5,587 nt of DNA from an uncultured Muribaculaceae bacterium (lineage in GTDB: Bacteria > Bacteroidota > Bacteroidia > Bacteroidales > Muribaculaceae): positions 1 to 5,587 of the forward strand of contig CAJUJB010000043.1 of assembly GCA_910586595.1 (NCBI GenBank). The letters are read 5' to 3'. Below, piece after piece: positions 1 to 5,587 of this stretch (its first letter is position 1; each line of letters opens with the position of its first letter). The position numbers and the translations under genes are program-made. Under the pieces are notes generated by a model, which was given only the letters and a program-made list of their open reading frames with translations, was not told the origin of the DNA and did not search any database.

Positions 1-223
1 TTCGCCCGCCACCAAATATTTTCGCCACTTTAACACTTATTTAACATTTGAGGCCAAACTTTTTCCGCCTCTCAGCGTTATAAATGGCTTCCAAAACCAC
101 TGATTCACAGTCCATTCAACACCAAGCCCCGCCATAACGGCCTCGAAAACCGCTTCACACGCATTCACAACCACTTTTTTTGAAAAAAAATTTCCCACCC
201 CTCAATTTTTTTCAGACACCCAT
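1..223. other. AT-rich non-coding stretch at the left edge
   Basis: I see no convincing gene here. The stretch lies beyond the terminator of the minus-strand unit. It contains a T7-G-A8 run at 175-190 and another T run near 205-212. The only reading frame of note is a 32-codon ATG frame on the minus strand (135 down to 37), which I do not accept as a gene. Positions 9-50 read on the minus strand resemble the upstream half of a Bacteroidales promoter pointing out of the window. Confidence 0.6.
9..16 (-). promoter_or_regulatory. possible -33 element of an outward promoter
   Basis: On the minus strand this reads TTTGGTGG, preceded by an A/T-rich run containing GTTAAA and GAAAATA. Bacteroidota housekeeping promoters use a TTTG element about 19-21 bp before a TAnnTTTG box, and the TTTGG(A/T)GG form is familiar to me from strong promoters of this order. 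The matching -7 box would lie just outside the window, so only half the signal can be seen. It would drive a gene or RNA to the left. Confidence 0.3.
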
Positions 224-255
224 AAAAAAAAGGTCGCCCCGCTTGGAGCGACCTT
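224..255 (-). terminator. rho-independent terminator of the minus-strand unit
   Basis: Read on the minus strand, AAGGTCGC at 255-248 pairs with GCGACCTT at 237-230. The inner bases TCC and GGG add a G-U and two G-C pairs, giving an 11-bp stem closed by the tetraloop AAGC. A run of T follows at once (complement of the A run 224-230). The stop codon of the lipoprotein gene is about 20 bp upstream. No T run follows on the plus-strand side, so it is directional and ends the dacB-to-lipoprotein unit. Confidence 0.88.
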
Positions 256-275
256 GGTATAAGGTATATGTCCGA

Positions 276-1133
276 TCAGTCGATTTTAATCACAAGATAG
301 TTGCTAAGGCTCCAGAAGGCAGCCGGATTTGTAATGCGGAGAACCTTGTGTCCGTTGGTGTCACCCATCACATATGAACTTGCGGGCTGGTTGGTGAGCA
401 CTTCCGCCTTATCGGAATTAAGATCTATAGTGGTAAGTGTGCGTTTGTCGGCAACAGTAAAGAAACTCTTATCGAAGTCACCCTTCATAATTTTTGTCTT
501 ACGCAGGAAGCCAGTCTCGATAATACGGTTCTCTTTAAGTTCACTCTTGGTGCCGATGGCATAATAACAGAGATTAAGCTCGTTTGCGAGGGCTGTATTC
601 TGCTGTTCGGTAGAATCGCGCTCAGCCACCACGGTAGATACAGTGGTATTGAGCGAGTCGACGGCTGCATCCAGGCTACCGATGCGGGTCTTAGCCTGAT
701 CAAGATTCGAGCGTAGGTCGGTAATCTCCGATGACTGGGAGTCAATTTGCGCACGAAGCGAAGCTATAGTCTGCTTCAGTGAAGCATTCGACTGAGATGA
801 CGAGGCAAGTTTTTTCTCAAGTTCAGCAAGTTTTTCACGACGTTCCTGAAGAGTTTGCTGAATAGCGGCTATGTCGGCCTTGATCTGTTCTTTCTGGCCT
901 GGGGTCTCCGTGCCACCAGAAACGGTAAGAATATTCTCAAGTTGTTTGATCTGCTCCATGCCTGAAGAAATCTCATTGACGAGATTGAGAAGCTGGTCGC
1001 GGTCATTAACGGCAGCAATAAGTTCAGCCTTAGTGGCGTCGGCCTGCTGGCGAGCCTCTTCCTCTTTCTGCTTGTTGGAGCAACCCGACAATACGAGGAC
1101 TGCAGTGATGCCTAATGCGATAAATTTTCTCAT
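276..1133 (-). CDS. coiled-coil lipoprotein, Cbp1 adhesin-like
   Basis: This encodes a 285-residue secreted lipoprotein. A short basic N-terminus and hydrophobic stretch lead to the lipobox L-S-G-C, with Cys18 as the predicted lipidated residue. The residues after it (S-N-K-Q-K-E-E-E) are charged. Residues about 20-185 are a long alpha-helical coiled coil. From 119 to 168 hydrophobic residues fall almost perfectly at alternating +4/+3 spacing (L119, I123, L126, I130, I137, L140, L144, I151, L154, V158, L161, V165). Residues 186-285 form a compact C-terminal domain starting with C-Y-Y-A-I-G-T. The overall plan and this C-terminal domain resemble, from memory, the Bacteroidota family named after the Bacteroides fragilis collagen-binding glycoprotein Cbp1; collagen binding here is only inference. 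It is last in the minus-strand unit, 42 bp after rsmI and just before a terminator. The start is the only ATG that gives a proper signal peptide. Confidence 0.85.
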   Translation of the reverse strand: MRKFIALGITAVLVLSGCSNKQKEEEARQQADATKAELIAAVNDRDQLLNLVNEISSGMEQIKQLENILTVSGGTETPGQKEQIKADIAAIQQTLQERREKLAELEKKLASSSQSNASLKQTIASLRAQIDSQSSEITDLRSNLDQAKTRIGSLDAAVDSLNTTVSTVVAERDSTEQQNTALANELNLCYYAIGTKSELKENRIIETGFLRKTKIMKGDFDKSFFTVADKRTLTTIDLNSDKAEVLTNQPASSYVMGDTNGHKVLRITNPAAFWSLSNYLVIKID

Positions 1134-1175
1134 AGTTAAAATAGGGTTGATAGTTGAACGTCAGTTGATGGTTAA

Positions 1176-1925
1176 TCAGGCATCAGAGTCGGTGTCTTCA
1201 CCTTCGGCGGAGCGATATTTATTCTTATGCCGTCGGGCTTCAGGGTCGGGTCGTTCTTTACCTGCTACGATAATAACAATTTCTCCCCTCGCTTGGTTCG
1301 CTTCAAAAAAATCGCGTAATCCACCGAGCGTATCTCTTACCGTTGTATCGTATACTTTAGAGATTTCTCTGCAGACAGCCGCAGGCCTATCATCACCACA
1401 AACTTCTGCCAGTTGGGCCAAAGTACGAACCACCCTCAGAGGAGACTCATATATTATAAATGTCACTGGAAGCTCTGCCAGAATTCCAAGCCTGGTCGCC
1501 CTACCCTTCTTTTGCGGAAGGAAGCCTTCGAAAAAGAAACGGTCGCACGGAAGGCCCGAATTCACAAGCGCGGGCACAAAAGCCGTCGGGCCAGGCAAAG
1601 TCTCTACCGTAATATTACGACGACGGCATTCACGCGACAACATAAATCCCGGATCAGATATGCCAGGAGTGCCCGCATCAGAAACCAGAGCTATATCCTC
1701 ACCGGCTTCAATACGGTCGAGAATCGGGTCGAGCGACTTATGTTCATTATATTTATGATGGCTCGCCATCGGTGTAGCCACATCAAAATGCTTCATAAGA
1801 ACACCGGATGTGCGTGTATCTTCAGCAAGGATGAGCGATACATGCTTTAAAATCTCCACCGCCCTCGGCGACATATCTCCGAGATTTCCAACCGGAGTTG
1901 GAACTATGTAAAGTTTCCCGGCCAT
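1176..1925 (-). CDS. rsmI: 16S rRNA (cytidine1402-2'-O)-methyltransferase RsmI
   Basis: RsmI uses S-adenosylmethionine to methylate the 2'-OH of C1402 in the decoding centre of 16S rRNA, in the cytoplasm. It belongs to the tetrapyrrole-methylase-fold family. Visible signatures in order are the N-terminal L-Y-I-V-P-T-P-V-G-N-L-G-D (5-17), A-E-D-T-R-T-S (34-40), the SAM-site loop D-A-G-T-P-G-I-S-D-P-G (83-93), L-P-G-P-T-A (110-115), F-E-G-F-L-P (132-137), Y-E-S-P-L-R (159-164), C-R-E-I-S-K (185-190) and G-E-I-V-I-I-V-A-G-K (214-223). At 249 residues it is shorter than the roughly 286-residue E. coli enzyme: the C-terminal extension is absent and replaced by a basic then acidic tail (224-249). 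The methyltransferase core looks complete. The start lies 5 bp after the stop of the upstream gene, so the two are likely cotranscribed and perhaps translationally coupled. Confidence 0.95.
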   Translation of the reverse strand: MAGKLYIVPTPVGNLGDMSPRAVEILKHVSLILAEDTRTSGVLMKHFDVATPMASHHKYNEHKSLDPILDRIEAGEDIALVSDAGTPGISDPGFMLSRECRRRNITVETLPGPTAFVPALVNSGLPCDRFFFEGFLPQKKGRATRLGILAELPVTFIIYESPLRVVRTLAQLAEVCGDDRPAAVCREISKVYDTTVRDTLGGLRDFFEANQARGEIVIIVAGKERPDPEARRHKNKYRSAEGEDTDSDA

Positions 1926-1930
1926 GACAA

Positions 1931-2455
1931 TCAGGCTGGCATATACCGTGAGATGACTGCGACAAAATCAACCACAGCCGGATTCTCGCGGTCAAGCATC
2001 ATATCGTTATACAGATAATCCTCGGCCTCGGAAAGTTCTTCCATATCGGCAAGCAGAGAAAGGGTATCGTTGAAATCCCGCTCATTGCCATTGAATATAT
2101 CGCGGATAAACCGGAATTTATCATTCAGCGTGAAGGCTTTCAGTAAAGCTGTATTGCGGGTAAATACCTTCTTGGTTTGTTTTTCTTCGCCACGCTCTAT
2201 TGCATCAGTTGCCGCATCAGTTTCATCAAGCACTTCAGCACTCTCGGCCTCCTGGTCTTTCACCTCCGGTAGATGAGGATCGGGAACAGAGACGGGATGA
2301 GTTCCGGAATTGAGCAGCGCCTCCATTCCTTCGGTATATACAGCAAATTTCTCAGCAAGCGACTCGCGAACACCAGCGTTGTCGCGGTCGGCCAGCACAC
2401 GGAGAAGTCCTTCAATCTCAACGTTGAGCCGGATGAGTTTATTAATGTCAGTCAT
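1931..2455 (-). CDS. conserved hypothetical protein, 174 aa
   Basis: I cannot assign a function. There is no signal peptide and no membrane segment, so it is probably cytoplasmic. Residues 1-50 look helical (N-K-L-I-R-L-N-V-E-I-E-G-L-L). Residues 51-95 are a Pro/Asp/Glu-rich, probably disordered linker. Residues 100-172 form a second helical domain with the distinctive stretch F-R-F-I-R-D-I-F-N-G-N-E-R-D-F-N-D-T (114-131), followed by an acidic segment and Y-L-Y-N-D (147-151). I recall similar C-terminal stretches in unnamed Bacteroidales proteins, which supports a real gene, but no search was made. It lies 6 bp after dacB and 5 bp before rsmI. The DNA before the ATG reads TAAGGACAC, in which AAGGA overlaps the dacB stop and resembles a Shine-Dalgarno site; such sites are little used in this phylum, and this may simply reflect coupling to dacB. 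Confidence 0.85.
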   Translation of the reverse strand: MTDINKLIRLNVEIEGLLRVLADRDNAGVRESLAEKFAVYTEGMEALLNSGTHPVSVPDPHLPEVKDQEAESAEVLDETDAATDAIERGEEKQTKKVFTRNTALLKAFTLNDKFRFIRDIFNGNERDFNDTLSLLADMEELSEAEDYLYNDMMLDRENPAVVDFVAVISRYMPA

Positions 2456-2461
2456 GTGTCC

Positions 2462-3808
2462 TTATTTAAATGTATCCAGGAGAAGTCTTTCGGCCGCTTC
2501 ACGCACCTGACGGCGCGGACAGAAGAAACCGTTTACAAGTATAACAACTATGTGGGTAGGTTTTCCCTCCTGATCGAGTTTATAACCGGCATAGCACTGC
2601 ACGGAGCTTACACTTCCGGTTTTCAGCGCGATATTGCCCGTAAGAGGAGTTTTGGCGAGGAATCCGCGCAGAGTACCTTCCTTGCCCGCACGCGGGAAGA
2701 ACGAGGAATATGTATCGGCATGTTTCGACTTGGCCATCCACTCAAGCACATCTCCGATGAAATGAGCCGATAGACGGTTGGCGCGGGTCAGGCCACTTCC
2801 ATCATTAATTATAGTATACCGGGTATTGATTCCTCTGGTTGCCCAAAGTTCCTTCTCGCGGTTGATGGCCGCCTTTCGCGTACCGTCGGGAGCGATAGAA
2901 CGCAGCATTCCTTCTGCGAAAAGATTATCCGAGCGAACCATGAGACTGCGCATTATCTCTGAATATACAGGCGAGCGATGGGTGTATAGCGCAGTTTCAG
3001 CAGCGCCGGATGCCGACTTCGCCTTACCTCCCACCGTAATGCCTGCCTTCTTCAACTTGGAAGTAAGCTCGGTGACGAAGACAGCCGACGGATCGGGCAC
3101 TGTGGTGTTAACCGCCCATTTCGTATTGCCAGTATCGCGGGTATAGACCATAAGGCGGTCGCTGTAGACACCCCGCACAAGATCATTTCCTCCGGTAACC
3201 TTATTTACACATATCTCAAGATCGGGCACAGTCGGGCTGGTCTTCCCGGTGTTGGGATAGACCGTAGCGGTATTGTCACGATAATTGAATCCGAACAAAC
3301 CGGCGCCGTAGGGCCACGCCACATCCTCGATTTCCCATTGCAGGATCGGGCCAGCGTCTTTCAAAGTCTGCTTCACCACGATTCCGCCGGTAATTGACTT
3401 GATGCCCTTACGTTTCAGCCCGGCGACAATCGAATCCCCGAATCCGAGTTTACTCTTGAAGTTCTCACTCTCGAGCGTAGGGTCGGCCGATCCGTAGACA
3501 ACAACATCGCCGTTCCATACACCCGCAGCTCCTTTTGAACCACGAAGAACCACCTTTGTCGAGAACCGCCCGTCGGCTCCATTGACCGATAATGCAGATG
3601 CCGTAGTGACAGCCTTCATTACCGATGCCGGAGTAAGAGCCAGCTGAGAATTATGGTCAATCAACACCTTGCCGGTGGCAAGATCTTTAATATATATACC
3701 CACCGAAGTGGCTTCTTCTCCGTCTATGCCGAGAATGTTTTCGGCCGTCACACTTATGGCGCACGCCATTGCTAAGATCACGGCGCAGAAAATAGTCTTA
3801 AATCTCAT
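2462..3808 (-). CDS. dacB: D-alanyl-D-alanine carboxypeptidase/endopeptidase (PBP4, S13 family)
   Basis: This is a periplasmic penicillin-binding protein that trims the terminal D-Ala of peptidoglycan stem peptides and can cleave D-Ala-mDAP cross-links. Residues 1-22 are a Sec signal peptide, with likely cleavage after V-T-A. All three active-site motifs are present: S62-V-M-K65 (acyl-serine motif, in T-P-A-S-V-M-K), S293-D-N295 (in V-R-S-D-N-L-F-A-E) and K396-T-G398 (in A-L-K-T-G-S-V). The long insertion between the first two motifs is typical of class C low-mass PBPs, and contains Y-G-S-A-D-P-T-L (105-112). D-G-S-G-L-T-R (336-342) is another family signature. The length of 448 is close to the 477 of E. 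coli DacB. It is the first gene of the minus-strand unit and faces the divergent barrel genes across 222 bp. The next gene follows after 6 bp. The chosen ATG directly precedes the signal peptide. Confidence 0.95.
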   Translation of the reverse strand: MRFKTIFCAVILAMACAISVTAENILGIDGEEATSVGIYIKDLATGKVLIDHNSQLALTPASVMKAVTTASALSVNGADGRFSTKVVLRGSKGAAGVWNGDVVVYGSADPTLESENFKSKLGFGDSIVAGLKRKGIKSITGGIVVKQTLKDAGPILQWEIEDVAWPYGAGLFGFNYRDNTATVYPNTGKTSPTVPDLEICVNKVTGGNDLVRGVYSDRLMVYTRDTGNTKWAVNTTVPDPSAVFVTELTSKLKKAGITVGGKAKSASGAAETALYTHRSPVYSEIMRSLMVRSDNLFAEGMLRSIAPDGTRKAAINREKELWATRGINTRYTIINDGSGLTRANRLSAHFIGDVLEWMAKSKHADTYSSFFPRAGKEGTLRGFLAKTPLTGNIALKTGSVSSVQCYAGYKLDQEGKPTHIVVILVNGFFCPRRQVREAAERLLLDTFK

Positions 3809-3828
3809 CGTTAAAAAATTTGCAGACG

Positions 3829-3836
3829 CGAATTTA
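3829..3836 (-). promoter_or_regulatory. candidate -7 box for the dacB unit
   Basis: On the minus strand this reads TAAATTCG, one mismatch from the Bacteroidota TAnnTTTG box. It lies 20 bp before the dacB ATG, implying a very short leader. No TTTG is seen at the expected distance upstream, where the T10/A10 run lies instead. The assignment is therefore weak. Confidence 0.33.
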
Positions 3837-3940
3837 GCTATTTTTTTTTTAACAGCCCCGACCAGCAGTCCTAAAAGTGCATTTACACCAGCTTATTTAA
3901 GAATTAAGGTCAATTTTCAATTTATTAAATAAAAAATTCG

Positions 3941-3949
3941 TAACTTTAC
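3941..3949 (+). promoter_or_regulatory. candidate -7 box for the barrel-protein operon
   Basis: TAACTTTAC matches the Bacteroidota TAnnTTTG box except for its last position. The upstream -33 TTTG is poor: TTTC at 3915-3918 (22 bp away) is the nearest candidate. Transcription would start near 3953-3957, leaving a leader of about 75 nt that begins just before the inverted repeat. Confidence 0.42.
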
Positions 3950-3960
3950 AAAAATTTTGC

Positions 3961-4033
3961 ACCAATAAAACCAAATCATTGGTAAAAAGGTACAAAACGG
4001 CTATAAATTAGACCATATCACACTTAACCAATG
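3961..4033 (+). promoter_or_regulatory. leader inverted repeat able to pair with the start codon
   Basis: A single CATTGGT copy at 3977-3983 has three possible partners. ACCAA at 3970-3974 gives a 5-bp stem with the 4-nt loop ATCA. ACCAAT at 3961-3966 gives a 6-bp stem. ACCAATG at 4027-4033 includes the ATG of the first barrel gene and gives 7 bp. The pairings exclude one another. The dyad could also be a protein operator or chance in A/T-rich DNA; the base complementarity is seen directly, any role is inference. Confidence 0.3.
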
Positions 4034-4780
4034 GAATTATCACAACGCATCCGAGGCCTTATCGTGGTTCTCATGCTCTCCGTGGCCGGAGTTCTTTCGG
4101 CCTATGGGCAGAGTGAGTTCAAGCGTGAGCTCGAGCAAGTATCGTTTGTGCCCAAAGGAGCATGGATGGCCGGCGTAAGTGTCAGTTACTCCCAATCCGA
4201 CCAAAGTAACTACCAGTTTTTGATTGTCGAGAATCTAAACGGCGACACCTATTCTTTTAAAGTAAGTCCTACGCTGATGTACTGCTTCAAGGACAATCTT
4301 ACCGCAGGTGGTCGCTTCTCATACACACGCCAACGCACCCGTCTAAGCTCTGCCGACATAGTATTGGGCTCCGACGTGGAATACGATATCGACAACCTCT
4401 ACAGCATAAGCCACAATTACTTCGGTACGGCAGTATTCCGCACCTATCTGAGTCTCGGCCGCAGCACCCGCTTTGGCCTGTTCAACGAAGTCCAGCTCCA
4501 GATAGGCGGAGGCCAGTCGAAACTCGTAAGCGGTACCGGAAATTCGCTCACCGGCACATACGAACGTAATTTCCAATGCAATGTCGGTCTTGCGCCGGGT
4601 CTGTCGGTATTCCTGTCGAATTATTCAGCTCTTGAGGTGAATGTCGGAGTGCTCGGTTTCAACTATAACCATACGCATTCGATTACCGACCAGATATACG
4701 TGGCCAACCGACAGACTCGTCAGGCCAATTTCAAAGTAAACCTGTTTTCAATCACATTCGGTGTGATGTTCTATATCTAA
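4031..4780 (+). CDS. outer membrane beta-barrel protein of unknown function
   Basis: This is a 249-residue exported protein. Residues 1-27 form a signal peptide ending in A-Y-G-Q. The mature part is made of alternating polar and hydrophobic/aromatic stretches separated by turns rich in Gly, Asn and Asp, as in a small outer membrane barrel. It ends in a strand-like S-I-T-F-G-V-M-F-Y-I. Landmarks shared with the downstream gene are F-V-P-K-G-x-W (39-45), G-G-R-F-S-Y-T-R (93-100), R-F-G-L-F-N-E-V (147-154), A-P-G-L-S-V-F (188-194) and G-V-L-G-F (206-210). The two are clearly paralogues. I recognise this only as a Bacteroidales barrel type without a named function. A leader of about 75 nt with a short inverted repeat precedes it, and the next gene starts 6 bp after its stop. 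There is no lipobox. Confidence 0.85.
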   Translation: MELSQRIRGLIVVLMLSVAGVLSAYGQSEFKRELEQVSFVPKGAWMAGVSVSYSQSDQSNYQFLIVENLNGDTYSFKVSPTLMYCFKDNLTAGGRFSYTRQRTRLSSADIVLGSDVEYDIDNLYSISHNYFGTAVFRTYLSLGRSTRFGLFNEVQLQIGGGQSKLVSGTGNSLTGTYERNFQCNVGLAPGLSVFLSNYSALEVNVGVLGFNYNHTHSITDQIYVANRQTRQANFKVNLFSITFGVMFYI

Positions 4781-4786
4781 AGTACT

Positions 4787-5587
4787 ATGGGCAAAGCAAT
4801 ACGACTTTTACTGCTGATCATGGCAGCCGTCATGTGCGCCTCATCTGCCTCCGCGCAGACCATAGTGCGCAAGAAAGACCTCGTTCCGTCCGACTCCATA
4901 CAGAAGGTCATTGTTGCCGGCGACACAGTCGACATCATCATACCTCAACGGAATTTCGGGCGCTTCGACCGCGGCCTCTTCAATTACCTGTTTATACCCA
5001 AGGGCAAATGGGGATTCGGCATCACCGCATCATATGGCGAACTGCAGACCGAAGACATTCAGGTGCTGGCGATTCTGAAAGATTTCGATTTCAAAGGCAA
5101 GATGTACTCCATCAATCCTTATGTTTCGTATTTCTTCGCAAGCAACCAATCGGTCGGTCTTAAATTCAACTACACCCGAGGTGTGGCCGACCTGGCAAAC
5201 CTTGGCTTCGACTTCGGCGATGACATGAGCTTCAACCTGCGCGATGTAAGCTATTATCAGCAGAGCTTCGCGGTGTCGACCTTCTACCGCAATTACGTGG
5301 GTCTTGACCGCCATGGACGCTTCGGAGTATTCAACGAAGTAGATCTTGCGTTCGGCAGTGGTTCATCCCGCTTCAAACGCCTCTATAACGGTGAGCCCCG
5401 CGATACACGCACAATCATAACCCAGGGATCGCTCAATTTCAGTCCGGGTGTATGCGTGTTTATCCAGGATTATGTGTCATTCAACGTGTCGTTCGGCGTA
5501 TTCGGCTTGAAATGGCGCAAGGAACACCAGCTCACAGACGGCACTGACGAAGGCTTCCGCACGACGTCAGGCGCCAATTTCCAGATC
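4787..5587 (+). CDS. paralogous outer membrane beta-barrel protein, 3' end cut by the window
   Basis: The frame opens at ATG 4787, six bases (AGTACT) after the preceding stop, and runs without a stop for 267 codons to the window edge. Residues 1-23 are a signal peptide ending in A-S-A before Q24. Residues 24-68 form an extension that the upstream paralogue mostly lacks. From F-I-P-K-G-K-W (69-75) the protein aligns with its neighbour: G-L-K-F-N-Y-T-R (124-131), R-F-G-V-F-N-E-V (178-185), S-P-G-V-C-V-F (219-225) and G-V-F-G-L (237-241). The last visible residues A-N-F-Q-I match A-N-F-K-V of the neighbour 13 residues before its end, so the full protein is probably about 280 residues. Function is unknown. 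The spacing indicates cotranscription with the first barrel gene. Confidence 0.85.
   Translation, partial: MGKAIRLLLLIMAAVMCASSASAQTIVRKKDLVPSDSIQKVIVAGDTVDIIIPQRNFGRFDRGLFNYLFIPKGKWGFGITASYGELQTEDIQVLAILKDFDFKGKMYSINPYVSYFFASNQSVGLKFNYTRGVADLANLGFDFGDDMSFNLRDVSYYQQSFAVSTFYRNYVGLDRHGRFGVFNEVDLAFGSGSSRFKRLYNGEPRDTRTIITQGSLNFSPGVCVFIQDYVSFNVSFGVFGLKWRKEHQLTDGTDEGFRTTSGANFQI

Larger units (their letters stand above)
3809..4030. other. divergent intergenic region between dacB and the barrel genes
   Basis: These 222 bp separate the two outward-reading transcription units and should hold both promoters. The stretch is AT-rich, with a T10 run at 3841-3850 and A/T-rich sequence at 3921-3960. A TAnnTTTG-like box can be seen for each direction, along with a short inverted repeat near the plus-strand start. 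No ORF, tRNA or terminator is convincing here. Confidence 0.7.

Noticed and set aside
37..135. A 32-codon ATG frame on the minus strand (begins M-A-G-L-G-V-E-W, ends S-N-V-K).
   Set aside because: It is short, has no recognised motif or start-site signal, and its end runs into the putative outward promoter. It lies after a strong terminator with no promoter seen for it.
175..190. T7-G-A8 run considered as a bidirectional terminator.
   Set aside because: A hairpin of only A-T pairs with no loop room is not stable, and the nearby GC-rich hairpin at 224-255 already explains termination.
180..377. A 65-codon plus-strand frame beginning in the A/T tract.
   Set aside because: It runs through the terminator hairpin and into the antisense of the lipoprotein C-terminus; nothing supports it.
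871..1758. A 295-codon plus-strand open frame.
   Set aside because: It is antisense to the lipoprotein start and most of rsmI, is Ser/Arg-rich without domain signatures, and spans two well-supported genes.
2273..2773. A 166-codon plus-strand frame.
   Set aside because: It is antisense to the hypothetical protein and the dacB 3' part, both of which have better coding evidence and family motifs.
5030..5314. A 94-codon minus-strand frame, and a similar 77-codon one at 4343-4576.
   Set aside because: Both are antisense to the barrel genes and mirror their codon pattern; no start signals or motifs.
1..5587. Search by eye for tRNA, CRISPR, insertion sequence ends, attachment sites or a defence or biosynthetic cluster.
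   Set aside because: No repeat-spacer arrays, transposase or integrase motifs, cloverleaf-like segments or related enzyme genes were found; the content is ordinary envelope and rRNA-modification genes.

Overview
The window looks like chromosomal DNA of a gut-type Bacteroidales, quite possibly the Muribaculaceae. Support comes from the protein families (short RsmI, S13 PBP4, a Cbp1-like coiled-coil lipoprotein, a pair of unnamed outer membrane barrel proteins), the lack of clear Shine-Dalgarno sequences at most starts, and a TAnnTTTG-like promoter box. The family and taxon calls come from sequence recognition only; no search was run.

Layout. Positions 1-223 are AT-rich and non-coding. They probably hold half of an outward-facing promoter for something left of the window. 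Positions 224-255 form a strong rho-independent terminator for the minus strand. Reading leftwards from 3808 to 276 on the minus strand are four co-directional genes: dacB (PBP4, periplasmic peptidoglycan DD-carboxypeptidase/endopeptidase), a conserved 174-aa protein of unknown function, rsmI (16S rRNA C1402 2'-O-methyltransferase) and a 285-aa coiled-coil lipoprotein. The gaps are 6, 5 and 42 bp, and the terminator lies about 20 bp after the last stop, so this is very probably one transcription unit. Positions 3809-4030 are a divergent intergenic region with candidate promoters in both directions. On the plus strand, 4031-4780 and 4787 to the window end encode two tandem, paralogous outer membrane beta-barrel proteins 6 bp apart. 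The second is cut by the window edge about 13 residues short of its expected end.

Functionally, the minus-strand unit combines envelope genes (dacB, lipoprotein) with an rRNA modification gene and an unknown. The plus-strand unit looks dedicated to a pair of small barrels whose cargo or partner is unknown. No mobile element, CRISPR array, RNA gene, defence system or biosynthetic cluster is visible. Most of the window is ordinary core genome. The least explained parts are the paired barrel proteins, the short inverted repeat in their leader that can pair with the first start codon, and the unknown protein between dacB and rsmI.
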